64,000 nt of DNA, from the NCBI RefSeq assembly GCF_039534165.1, contig NZ_BAAAUX010000029.1:124001-188000 (forward strand), written 5' to 3'. The notes beneath the pieces are model-generated. The model was given only the letters and a program-made list of their open reading frames with translations. It was not told where the DNA came from and did not search any database. Numbering within the stretch: position 1 is the first letter of the stretch; each line of letters opens with the position of its first letter. Below are positions 8,684-15,993 of this stretch, one piece after another. Origin of the DNA: Saccharopolyspora_D taberi. Lineage in GTDB: Bacteria; Actinomycetota; Actinomycetes; Mycobacteriales; Pseudonocardiaceae. The position numbers and the translations under genes are program-made.

Positions 8684-9154
8684 ATGACTGCGTCGCGCGT
8701 CATCATCGCTTCCAGCCTGCTGTTCGCCGCTACCGCGTGCGGCGAGCAGGCGGCCGAGGTTCCCGAAGCGCCGTGCCCGGAAGCTCAGGTCGAGAGTTCC
8801 TCCGCCCCGCGCGGCGATATGCCGCCCAACCACGCCGACAATCGCGCGTACCTCGAGACACGCAAGCTCAGCGTGGACGAGCGGTGCAAGGGCGAGGCTG
8901 AAGCCGGGAAGATCCGGACTGCCGTCGAACAGCTCCGCGTGGACGGGCGGCTCGGGGCGGCTGACGTTCGGAACGCCTTGGCAGGGCTCGGATATCAGGC
9001 GGTCGACGTTTCCGAGATGACCGCGGGCACGAACTTCGTCGTCGACTTGCTGCCGATTTGCCTGGAAGGTTCGGTGACCACGACGGCGACTGAGGTCGAG
9101 GCGCACGGCGTCTACATGGAAGGCGGGTGCGCCCGGCCTTCCGGCGGTCATTGA
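8684..9154 (+). CDS. Putative secreted lipoprotein (156 aa)
   Basis: Starts at ATG 8684 with a short signal peptide ending in a lipobox (LFAATAC, Cys at about residue 19), so it should be exported and lipid-anchored. The mature part is polar, with four or five cysteines, and shows no domain I recognise. Divergent from the flavoprotein gene (40-nt gap), so the two promoters share that space. Convergent with the YbaB-like operon. Confidence 0.65.
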   Translation: MTASRVIIASSLLFAATACGEQAAEVPEAPCPEAQVESSSAPRGDMPPNHADNRAYLETRKLSVDERCKGEAEAGKIRTAVEQLRVDGRLGAADVRNALAGLGYQAVDVSEMTAGTNFVVDLLPICLEGSVTTTATEVEAHGVYMEGGCARPSGGH

Positions 9155-9157
9155 GGC

Positions 9158-9784
9158 TCACCAGGTCGTTTTGCGGTCCAGCCAGGTTTCCGGCGGCCCG
9201 TCCTCGTCCGGCTGGCTCGGGGCGGGCGGCGGTTCCGGCTGGTCGACCGGCGTGCTTTGGCGCCAGTCCTCGGAAATCGGGGCCGGTTTCCACTCCGCCC
9301 CGGCCGGTTGCCAATCCGACGGCGCGGGTTTCCAGTCCGACGCCGGTTCCGGCGATGGCTCGGGCTGCAGCGGGACGCTGACGTTCCGCACCGACGGCGG
9401 CCGGGGCAGGTCCTCGGGCACCTCGCGGATCACGCCCTCGTTCTGCAGGTTGGCGTAGGTTTCCCGGATCTGGCTGCGGGCGTTGGCAACCGCGCGCTGT
9501 GCCACCACGATGATCGCGTCCGACAGGTCCTCCGGCTTCGCCGTCCGGACCCGGGGCGAGAGCTCCAACCCGACCAGCATGCCGGACTGGTCCACGGTCG
9601 CGCGGATCAGTCCGTCCGCCGACGCCGCCGTTCCCTCGACCGCGGCGATCTGGCTGTTCGCCCACTCCAGCGCCTGCCTGCGGCGGTTCCCCTGCTCGAT
9701 CGCGTGGTCGGCCTGGGCACCGGTCTCCGCCATGAGCCGTTCCAGGTCATCGTCGGCGTCCACCGGTGCCCCTCCCGTCGTCAC
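9158..9784 (-). CDS. YbaB/EbfC-family protein with Pro/Trp-rich tail (208 aa)
   Basis: Residues 1-115 resemble YbaB/EbfC nucleoid-associated proteins: a long first helix, then beta hairpins (VDQSGMLVGLELSP) and a final helix (DAIIVVAQRAVANARSQIRETYA). Residues 120-208 are low-complexity, Pro-rich, with repeated DWKPAP/DWQPAG/EWKPAP units and an acidic end. GTG 9784 overlaps the stop of the upstream gene (GTGA). YbaB-like proteins of this class are regularly found in type VII secretion-associated gene pairs in actinobacteria, and the tail could mediate partner binding. Function inferred only at family level. Confidence 0.75.
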   Translation of the reverse strand: MTTGGAPVDADDDLERLMAETGAQADHAIEQGNRRRQALEWANSQIAAVEGTAASADGLIRATVDQSGMLVGLELSPRVRTAKPEDLSDAIIVVAQRAVANARSQIRETYANLQNEGVIREVPEDLPRPPSVRNVSVPLQPEPSPEPASDWKPAPSDWQPAGAEWKPAPISEDWRQSTPVDQPEPPPAPSQPDEDGPPETWLDRKTTW

Positions 9785-10962
9785 TGCTCCTTGTAAGCGT
9801 CCCCGTCGTCCTTCGGCTTCCCGTGGTTGTCCGGGTCCTTGATCTCGTGGTCGCTTCGCCTGTCCCCCTGCGGCTTCGGCTCGTCGACCAGCTTGCCCCG
9901 GTCCACCCGCTGCCGTTCCGCCGGGCCGTGGTCCTCGTGATGGAACTCATCCGGGTCGAAGGAGTCCCCTCTGACGATGTTCGACCTCGGCGGGCGGACC
10001 TTGACCAGGTTGTCGCCCGTGACGCTCGCGGTGACCGCGTGGAACGCCTTCTTCACCCGGTGCGCGTTCTTCTCTGCCTCCTCGACGATCCGGTCGCCGG
10101 CCTCGGTCATGTCCGCGATCGCCTTGCCCGGCAGGTCCGGCTCTCCGCCGACGCGCAGGATCTGGTCGCCCAAAGCACCCGAACCGACCGCCGCGCCGAC
10201 CGCCACCCAGGCGGCCGTCGCACCGCCGCCTGTCCCCACCGTCGCCGCCACGCCGACGAACGCCGCCGTGGTGTTCATGACCATGGAGGCCGCGTTCATC
10301 TTCAGCCGCGGATTGCCCGCCTCGCCCTTCTCGACCTGATCGTTGGTCGTCTTGATCAGTTCGAGGATGTCCTTCTTGAAGCCGTGCACCGCCTTCTTGT
10401 AGTGGACGAAGGAACGCCACAGCGCGGCCACCCGGTCCTGGCACATCGCCAGCGCCTTCTCCAGGTCGACCCGGTGGTCGTAGAAGGCGAGGTAGGCCTG
10501 CCCCCGCCACTGCTCCAGGCGGGCGTCCAGCTTCTTGAAGTGGTCCGCCGACGAGTCGCCCAGGCTGATCCGGGCGTTTCCGTTCTCCTGCATCATGGTT
10601 TCGGGGAGCGGGTCGCCGATGGTCGCCTTGGACAGGTCCTCGATGACGTCGTCGGTGTGCCCGAGGTCGCCGGACAGGAACTTGTCCGTGAACAGGTCGA
10701 CCAGCTTCTGGTCGACCTTGTTCCACTCCGCCATCAACCGGTCGGTCGGCATCTCCAGCGGGTGGTGCGCGGGGTAGCCGACCTGCGGCGGGTTCTTCTT
10801 GGGCGACCCGCCGGGCGGAGCGGGCCCGAGGTCCTCGGCGTCCAGGTTCTTGCTGGTGCGGATGTATTCGAGCCCGTGCTCGCTCCACTTCAGGCGCAGG
10901 GCGTGGAGGCTTTTCTCCATGTGCTGCTGCCACGCCTGCTGCTTGGCGCTCGGCCCGATCAT
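9781..10962 (-). CDS. Large helical protein, putative ESX-associated product (393 aa)
   Basis: Residues 1-215 are alpha-helical and charged (MEKSLHALRLKWSEHG, AYLAFYDHRVDLEKALAMCQ). A Gly/Ala-rich hydrophobic stretch at about 225-265 (VGVAATVGTGGGATAAWVAV) could insert in or thread a membrane. The tail is acidic and disordered. No enzyme domain seen. It is sandwiched between a WXG100-like gene and a YbaB-like gene with 4-nt overlaps on both sides, so stoichiometric partnership is likely. It may be a type VII substrate or pore-like effector; this rests on layout and helical content, not on a named domain. Confidence 0.6.
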   Translation of the reverse strand: MIGPSAKQQAWQQHMEKSLHALRLKWSEHGLEYIRTSKNLDAEDLGPAPPGGSPKKNPPQVGYPAHHPLEMPTDRLMAEWNKVDQKLVDLFTDKFLSGDLGHTDDVIEDLSKATIGDPLPETMMQENGNARISLGDSSADHFKKLDARLEQWRGQAYLAFYDHRVDLEKALAMCQDRVAALWRSFVHYKKAVHGFKKDILELIKTTNDQVEKGEAGNPRLKMNAASMVMNTTAAFVGVAATVGTGGGATAAWVAVGAAVGSGALGDQILRVGGEPDLPGKAIADMTEAGDRIVEEAEKNAHRVKKAFHAVTASVTGDNLVKVRPPRSNIVRGDSFDPDEFHHEDHGPAERQRVDRGKLVDEPKPQGDRRSDHEIKDPDNHGKPKDDGDAYKEQ

Positions 10963-11270
10963 CGCGTCAACCCTTCCGCGGAGGCCTGGTCGACCGACTC
11001 GTACCGGTCGGCGATCTCGTGCAGCGCCCTGATGTCCAGGTCGATGTTCTGGATGTTGTCCATCAGCACGCGGAGCAGGTATTCCTTCGCGTCCTGGTAG
11101 TACTCGTGGGCGTCCATGAAGATCTCGCCGCCGCCGGTGAAGGCGTCCATCTTCTCCGACGTCTTCGCGATCTGCTGGATGGCCTTCTCCAGGTCCTGGA
11201 TCATCGCGCCCATGTGCTCCTTGGACGCTTTGCGCAAGTCGTCGGGCCCGGTGCTGAAGCCTTCTCCCAT
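10959..11270 (-). CDS. WXG100-like small helical protein (103 aa)
   Basis: About 100 residues predicted as two helices with a turn near GGGEIF (residues 46-51), the size and helical-hairpin design of WXG100/ESX substrates. The canonical WxG is replaced, and a YxxxD/E-type element (YYQDAKEY) is present. ATG 11270 gives MGEGFSTGPDDLR. First gene of a three-gene operon. Without a WxG motif the ESX assignment is tentative. Confidence 0.55.
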   Translation of the reverse strand: MGEGFSTGPDDLRKASKEHMGAMIQDLEKAIQQIAKTSEKMDAFTGGGEIFMDAHEYYQDAKEYLLRVLMDNIQNIDLDIRALHEIADRYESVDQASAEGLTR

Positions 11271-11351
11271 GCCCGCCTCCCCAGTGTTGTCGTCGTCCTT
11301 GGTCAGGGATACCAGGATCAGACGGGGGATGCCCTGAACGGGTTCCAGCTT

Positions 11352-11409
11352 CGAAGGGCCGGCCTAGCCCCTGAAAGGGCGGCGGGAGGGGCTGGCCCGC
11401 CGCCCTTCG
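11352..11409 (-). terminator. Long imperfect hairpin, likely terminator
   Basis: CGAAGGGCCGGCCTAGCCCCT pairs imperfectly with AGGGGCTGGCCCGCCGCCCTTCG across a 14-nt loop. It lies 68 nt after the stop of the minus-strand 84-aa gene and before the WXG100-like operon. No T-run, so confidence is moderate. Confidence 0.45.
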
Positions 11410-11476
11410 ACCGGTCGTCATGGGGGGAGGGGGAATGGACGACCGGCCGGGTCCAGGACCTACCGGTGCGCGCGGG

Positions 11477-11731
11477 TCACGCCTCGACCTCGCACGTCGG
11501 TTCCGGTTCGGCGTACGCGCGGCGAAGGGCTTCGTACTCGAACTGCCTGCCCGCCTGGGTCAACCGGCTGGCGAAGACGGCCGCGTGCTGCGCGGCCTCA
11601 GCGGACGGCCCGGCGGTGAACATCACGCTCGCCGACGGGTCGTGGATGGCCAGCATCGGTGTTCCCGTGGCGTGGATCAGGCATTCCGCGTGGGTCTTCT
11701 CGTCGGGCTGCACCGTGACGAAGATCGGCAT
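11477..11731 (-). CDS. Conserved small protein, unknown (84 aa, copy A)
   Basis: MPIFVTVQPDEKTHAECLIH start, with the first 50 residues almost identical to a second copy at 13201-13539. ATG 11731 follows GGGAGTGAGCGCAACG, and the same pre-start sequence is kept in copy B, which supports this start. The C-terminal 30 residues are charged (RLTQAGRQFEYEALRRAY). No known domain, signal peptide or membrane segment. Probably a small cytosolic alpha/beta protein. Nearby ECF41 and AhpD-like genes give the only context. Confidence 0.7.
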   Translation of the reverse strand: MPIFVTVQPDEKTHAECLIHATGTPMLAIHDPSASVMFTAGPSAEAAQHAAVFASRLTQAGRQFEYEALRRAYAEPEPTCEVEA

Positions 11732-11844
11732 CGTTGCGCTCACTCCCTTCCCGATCGATCGCTTGCTGCAACCTTCAACAGAATGCGCGGACATCAACAC
11801 CACACGGGCCGGACATCTTCAGGCCTCCCCCGGCATTCACCCGG

Positions 11845-12273
11845 TCAGCGGCGCGGCGGCTTCATCCGCATGGGCGCCCCGATCCGGTTCAGCGCGTTGA
11901 TGTGGGCGACCTGGACCGCGAGGTAGCCGATCTCCTCCTCGGAGAGCTCCTCGCGCAGGGCTTCCCACCGCTCGTCGTCGAGGTGACCGCGGGTCACCGC
12001 CTCGGCGTAGTCCAGCGCCGCCCGCTCCTGGGCGTTGAACAGCTCGGACTCCTGCCACACCGGCAGCTCGGTGAGCCGCTCCTCGGTGATCCCGATCCGC
12101 TGCGCCTCGCGGCTGTGCAGGGTCACGCAGAAGACGCACCCGTTGATCTGCGAAACCCTGATCTTGACCAGCTCGCGGATCGTGGCCGACAGCGGGCCGT
12201 GCCCGAGGGCGGTTTCGGCGGACCGCAGCGCCTTGTACGGCCCCGGAGCGGCTTCGGCAACGTTCAAACGCAT
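11845..12273 (-). CDS. Carboxymuconolactone decarboxylase/AhpD-like protein (142 aa)
   Basis: AhpD-like helical protein with the redox motif CVFC in NGCVFCVTLHS near residues 45-53 and the following His, as in alkylhydroperoxidases. Likely reduces a thiol or peroxide rather than decarboxylating a lactone. Directly downstream (43-nt gap) of an ECF41 sigma factor. COE-type genes (carboxymuconolactone decarboxylase, oxidoreductase, epimerase) are the known genomic partners of that group, so it is a probable target or effector of the sigma factor. Confidence 0.9.
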   Translation of the reverse strand: MRLNVAEAAPGPYKALRSAETALGHGPLSATIRELVKIRVSQINGCVFCVTLHSREAQRIGITEERLTELPVWQESELFNAQERAALDYAEAVTRGHLDDERWEALREELSEEEIGYLAVQVAHINALNRIGAPMRMKPPRR

Positions 12274-12316
12274 TTCGACTCCCTTGCGTGGTTGTTCGCC
12301 AGGGAGACGACTGGGC

Positions 12317-13204
12317 TCAGCCGAACGTGACCGCCCGCAGGTGACCGAGTTTCTCCGGGTTCATCACCCGCCGGTACTCCCGGATCCGCCCGCCGTCGAT
12401 CACCAGGGTGTCCACCGAGAACACCTGGCCGTCCTGGACGCAGACCAGCGCCGGTTCACCGCCGATGTCGGCGAGCACCATGCGGTCGGGCCGCCACCGG
12501 CCCTGCCCGACCCGCACCATGACCTCGGCGACGCGCTGACCACCGAGGATGGGCACCTGCGCGGCGGTGACCCGCCCGCCGCCGTCGGTGACGTAGCGGA
12601 CGTCGGGGTGCAGCAGCTCGATCAGCGCGGCGAGATCCCCGTTCAGGTAAGCGCCGCGGAAGGTCAGCAGCAGACGTTCCCGCTCGCTGCGGGGCGCGTC
12701 GGGAGTGCTGTCACGGGCCCGGGCGATGCGCGACCGCGCCCGCGACGCCGCCTTCCGCGCGGTGGGCACCGAAACGTCGAGCACCTCGGCGATCTCGTCG
12801 AAGGAGAAGGAGAACACGTCGTGCAGGACGAACGCGACCCGCTCCGGCGGCGACAACGTCTCCATGACCAGCAACATCGCCGTGGAAACCGACTCGTCGA
12901 CGAGCACCTGCTGCGCGGCGTCCGGCCCGGTCACCAACGGCTCGGGGAGCCAGGGGCCGACGTAGTCCTCCCGCTGCACCCGCGCGGACTTGAGGACGTC
13001 GTAGCTGCGCCGCGCGGCGATGGTCACCAGCCAGGCCCGCAGGTCCTCGACCCCGCTCACGTCCGCGGCGGCTGCCCGCAGCCACACGTCCTGGACGACG
13101 TCCTCGGCCTCGGCGACGCTGCCGAGCAGCCGGTAGGCCGCCCCGAACACGGCGGGCCGGTGCCGGCTCCACTCGGCCTCCAGCCGGTCCGCCACGTCGC
13201 TCAA
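12317..13204 (-). CDS. ECF41-group sigma factor with C-terminal SnoaL-like domain (295 aa)
   Basis: SigJ-like. Sigma regions 2 and 4 occupy residues 1-165 (EAEDVVQDVWLRA; FSFDEIAEVLDVSVPTARKAASRAR). A WLPEPL linker motif typical of ECF41 lies between them. Residues 185-290 form a SnoaL/NTF2-like domain with DGGGR and the terminal NPEKL motif. In this group the fused domain replaces a separate anti-sigma factor and sets activity. ATG 13204 fits the family N terminus; the upstream small gene ends at 13201, overlapping by 4 nt. Confidence 0.93.
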   Translation of the reverse strand: MSDVADRLEAEWSRHRPAVFGAAYRLLGSVAEAEDVVQDVWLRAAAADVSGVEDLRAWLVTIAARRSYDVLKSARVQREDYVGPWLPEPLVTGPDAAQQVLVDESVSTAMLLVMETLSPPERVAFVLHDVFSFSFDEIAEVLDVSVPTARKAASRARSRIARARDSTPDAPRSERERLLLTFRGAYLNGDLAALIELLHPDVRYVTDGGGRVTAAQVPILGGQRVAEVMVRVGQGRWRPDRMVLADIGGEPALVCVQDGQVFSVDTLVIDGGRIREYRRVMNPEKLGHLRAVTFG

Positions 13205-13539
13205 CCCCCTGTCTCGGCCCTTGCACGATACGTCGTCGATCTTGGGGCTTCGGGGCTGGTCGGCGCTAGCGCGTTTGGCGGTGGGGTTGGTCTGGAGTGG
13301 GCGGCGGGCGCGCGTCGGGGAATTCTGGCCGCACCCGGCGTCGGCGGAGCCGGTGCATTCGCCGCCTGTTGCGGGAACTGTCGATGAGCCGCGTGCTGAG
13401 CGGCTTCGGCGGACTGCCCGGCCGTGAACATCACGCTCGCTGCCGGATCATGCACCGCGAGCATCGGTGTTCCCGTGGCGTGGATAAGACATTCCGCGTT
13501 GGTCTTCTCGTCGGGCTGCACCGTGACGAAGATCGGCAT
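13201..13539 (-). CDS. Second copy of the small unknown gene with altered C terminus (112 aa, copy B)
   Basis: Residues 1-51 match copy A (11477-11731) with four substitutions, and the 20 nt before the start are also conserved. After AEAAQHAA the two diverge completely. Copy B continues with a Pro/Ala-rich stretch and stops only where the ECF41 gene starts. This looks like a duplicated gene that lost its original 3' end and now reads through unrelated DNA. It may be decaying, or it may be a functional leader for the sigma factor. Confidence 0.5.
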   Translation of the reverse strand: MPIFVTVQPDEKTNAECLIHATGTPMLAVHDPAASVMFTAGQSAEAAQHAAHRQFPQQAANAPAPPTPGAARIPRRAPAAHSRPTPPPNALAPTSPEAPRSTTYRARAETGG

Positions 13540-13557
13540 CGTTGCACTTACTTCCTC

Positions 13558-13803
13558 CGGCGGGCCCGGCAGGTCGCGGAGGCAGTCGGTGTCGATCCGA
13601 AGACCGTGGAACGGTGTCACGCAGGGGCGCGCCTTACCCGCGCCACCGCCACGCCGTGGCCGACATGCTCCAGGAGCAGGAGACCTACCTCTGGCCGGAG
13701 GTTGGTTCGTCGCGAATCGCCGCGAGGACCGAGTGCGAGTTCGTCCAGGTCTATCCGCACCGGAACTCGATTCCGGTGGCAGTCTGGGACCGGCTGATCG
13801 GGA
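13558..13803 (+). pseudogene. Frameshifted N-terminal remnant of an XRE-like regulator
   Basis: Frame 1 encodes RQVAEAVGVDPKTVER. After a frameshift, another frame continues RGAPYPRHRHAVADML and then ETYLWPEV and VYPHRNSIPVAVWDRL. Joined, these reproduce the N terminus of a common actinobacterial helix-turn-helix regulator (VGVDPKTVERW...G..PY..HR...A..L...E.YLWP...VYPHR..VP...W..L). The rest of that protein is missing and a Nudix domain follows in a third frame. At least one indel plus a deletion or fusion is needed, so it is not functional. Confidence 0.7.
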
Positions 13804-13810
13804 TGGCGGG

Positions 13811-14233
13811 AGCGTCGCGGTCGCGGTCAGCGCGTTCGTGCAGGACCCGGACGGGCGGATTTTGATGATCCGCCGGTCCGACAACGATCTCCACTCGATC
13901 CCGGGTGGGCAGCTCGAACTCGGCGAGACGTTGACGCAGACCGCCGTCCGGGAGGTGCACGAGGAAACCGGGATCGACATCGAGGTCACCGGCCTGATCG
14001 GCCTCTACGCCAACCCGCGGCACGTCATCGCGTACGACGACGGGGAGGTCCGGCAGGAGTTCTCGATCTGCTTCCGCGCCCGGCCGAACGGCGGATTTCC
14101 CCGCACGAGCAGCGAATCCAGGGAAGTCCGGTGGGCAGAGCCGGATCAGCTCGACGAGCTGAACATCCATCCCTCGATCCGGCTGCGGCTCCGGCACGCG
14201 TTGGAGGAGCGGGAGGAACCCTTCTACAGCTGA
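13811..14233 (+). CDS. Nudix hydrolase (about 140 aa, start uncertain)
   Basis: Nudix fold from SVAVAVSAFV onward. The Nudix box reads GGQLELGETLTQTAVREVHEETGI, matching GX5EX7REUXEEXGU, so catalytic residues are intact. The substrate, a nucleoside diphosphate derivative, is unknown. No convincing ATG/GTG with a ribosome site precedes the first strand; GTG 13838 would cut it away. The frame stays open upstream into the regulator remnant. The domain may therefore be a functional gene using a rare start, or the 3' part of a broken HTH-Nudix fusion. Confidence 0.7.
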   Translation, partial: SVAVAVSAFVQDPDGRILMIRRSDNDLHSIPGGQLELGETLTQTAVREVHEETGIDIEVTGLIGLYANPRHVIAYDDGEVRQEFSICFRARPNGGFPRTSSESREVRWAEPDQLDELNIHPSIRLRLRHALEEREEPFYS

Positions 14234-14772
14234 CCTGTTCTCATCCGTGCCTCGGTCCGTTCCACCGCTGCCGAACGCGCTTCCATCGACAGGTCGAGCG
14301 CCAAGGTCACCGGATCATCCGGCCCGTAGCGCTGGCGGACTTCCGCCATGCGCTCGGGGAAAGTCATCACCCGGCCATCGGGCCCGACAGTCATGTCGGC
14401 CCACCACAGCGCATCGCGCAGCGGACTGCGCTCGTCTTCGAACTCCGCGAACTCCGTTGCCAAACCCCAAAGCTGCGCATCGATCTGCGCTGCGGAGTGG
14501 TGCGCGACGAGGTGCACCAAGCGCTCGGGTGCCCCGGCGGCCCGAAGGAAGCGGGCGCCGTCGAGCGGGTGGAAGCCCGTCTCCGCCAGGGCGGGGGCGT
14601 AGCCGATGTCGTGCAGCGCGGCGGCGGCGGTCAGCACATCGGCCTCGGCGCCGAACAGCGGCGCCAGCCGCTGGGCCTGGGCTGTGACGCCCTGGACGTG
14701 GGCCCACCTGCGGGGCAGCGGGGCCGCCAGGTGTTCGCGGGCGAGTTCGCGTGCCCAGGTCGCCAGGTCCAC
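14224..14772 (-). CDS. HD-domain hydrolase (182 aa)
   Basis: Metal-dependent HD phosphohydrolase: His in RRWAHVQGV, the HD pair in ALHDIGYAP, and His/His in LVAHHS spaced as in the family. GTG 14772 (VDLATWARELAREH) has a GGTGAG element just before it. Its 3' end overlaps the convergent Nudix gene by 10 nt. Possible substrates are nucleotides; not determinable. Confidence 0.8.
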   Translation of the reverse strand: MDLATWARELAREHLAAPLPRRWAHVQGVTAQAQRLAPLFGAEADVLTAAAALHDIGYAPALAETGFHPLDGARFLRAAGAPERLVHLVAHHSAAQIDAQLWGLATEFAEFEDERSPLRDALWWADMTVGPDGRVMTFPERMAEVRQRYGPDDPVTLALDLSMEARSAAVERTEARMRTGQL

Positions 14773-14791
14773 CCGCTCACCGTAGAAGACG

Positions 14792-14819
14792 CGGCCCGGC
14801 GGACGGCTCCGCCGGGCCG
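14792..14819. terminator. GC-rich hairpin between allantoin-pathway gene and HD gene
   Basis: Perfect 11-bp stem (CGGCCCGGCGG / CCGCCGGGCCG, 6-nt loop) 7 nt after the minus-strand ureidoglycine aminohydrolase stop, followed on that strand by CGTCTTCT. Probable terminator. Confidence 0.55.
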
Positions 14820-14825
14820 ATGACG

Positions 14826-15644
14826 TCAGGTCAGCTTGATCTGGCGGTTGACGTCCTTGTAGAGCAGGTAGCGGAACTTGCCCGGGCCGCCCGCGTAGCA
14901 GGCCTGCGGGCAGAAGGCTCGCAGCCACATGAAGTCGCCCGCCTCGACCTCGACCCAGTCGTCGTTGAGGCGGTAGACCGCCTTGCCCTCCAGGACGTAC
15001 AGGCCGTGTTCCATCACGTGGGTTTCCGCGAACGGGATGACCGCGCCCGGTTCGAAGGTGACGATGTTGACGTGCATGTCGTGGGCCATGTCGTTCGGGT
15101 CCACGAAGCGGGTCGTCGCCCAGGCGCCGTTGGTGTCGGGCATCGGCGTCGGCTCGATGTCCTGCTCCTGCACCGCGAACGCCTTCGGGGTGTGGCCCTC
15201 CAGCGGCTCGTACGCCTTGCGAACCCACTGGAAGGTGGCCACGCCGTCGGAGGCGTTGGCGACCGACCAGGACGCGCCCGCCGGCAGGTAGGCGTAGCCG
15301 CCCGCGGTAAGCGAGTGCTTCTCTCCCTCGATGACCACGTCCAGGTCACCGGTGAGCAGGAACAGCACCGACTCGACGCCGCTCTCCGGCTCCGGTTTCG
15401 TGCTGCCGCCCCCGGGCGAGACCTCGACGATGTACTGCGCGAACGTGGTGGCGAACCCGGCGATGGGCTTGGCGAGGATCCACGCGCGGGTGCTCTCCCA
15501 CCCGGGCAGGTTGCTCGTGACGATGTCGCGGAGCACCCCGCGAGGGATGACGGTGTACGCCTCCTTCACGATGGCCCGGTCGGTCAGCAGCGTGGACTGC
15601 GACGGAAGGCCGCCTTCCGGGGCGTAATACGTCGGCTCGCTCAA
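14826..15644 (-). CDS. allE: (S)-ureidoglycine aminohydrolase (272 aa)
   Basis: Bicupin of the YlbA/AllE family, releasing ammonia from (S)-ureidoglycine in allantoin breakdown. Family hallmarks: N-terminal YYAPEGGLP and LPGWESTRAWILAKP, first cupin ESVLFLLTGDLDV, and second cupin with metal-binding ETHVMEHGLYVLEGKAVY ending FRYLLYKDVNRQ. I choose TTG 15644, since GGAG lies 8 nt upstream and it begins at SEPTYYAPEGG; GTG 15674 lacks a ribosome site. No other allantoin gene is nearby; the neighbouring MFS and regulator could belong to purine use, but this is speculative. Confidence 0.9.
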   Translation of the reverse strand: MSEPTYYAPEGGLPSQSTLLTDRAIVKEAYTVIPRGVLRDIVTSNLPGWESTRAWILAKPIAGFATTFAQYIVEVSPGGGSTKPEPESGVESVLFLLTGDLDVVIEGEKHSLTAGGYAYLPAGASWSVANASDGVATFQWVRKAYEPLEGHTPKAFAVQEQDIEPTPMPDTNGAWATTRFVDPNDMAHDMHVNIVTFEPGAVIPFAETHVMEHGLYVLEGKAVYRLNDDWVEVEAGDFMWLRAFCPQACYAGGPGKFRYLLYKDVNRQIKLT

Positions 15645-15993
15645 AGTTGCTACTCCTTCTCGATCGACGTTCACACGCTGCGTGCAGTGCGTGCCGGGTG
15701 CGCCGCGCGCGGAGCGATGTATACGTTCACAGAGTAAGCCTCCGTGGGCCCGGAGTCAGCCCGCCAAGTCGGCTACTGATCCGTCACGCACCGGAAACAG
15801 GCATTTGACCTGCTGTTTTGCTATGCGGAGACGCAGGGGCGAGGACGGAAGACCGAAGGTGCGCTGCACCAGGGAGTTGAACGTCGCGCCCATTCCTTGG
15901 GAAACTGAGCGGCAACCGCATTGGCCCGAATGTTGCGTTTGTTGTCCATCGGGCCACTCGTGGTGCTCGCCCCGGTCCCGCAGGCTCGGGCCC
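15645..15993. other. Divergent promoter region, allE / MFS
   Basis: About 350 nt between divergent genes, no convincing gene. TGTATACGTTCACA at 15718-15731 holds the GTATAC dyad and is a possible GntR-type operator for allE. Nothing else recognised. Confidence 0.4.

Noticed and set aside
6377..9154. Genomic island integrated at tRNA-Gly
   Set aside because: No integrase, and I find no second copy of the tRNA 3' end downstream; the tRNA is intact with its own terminator.
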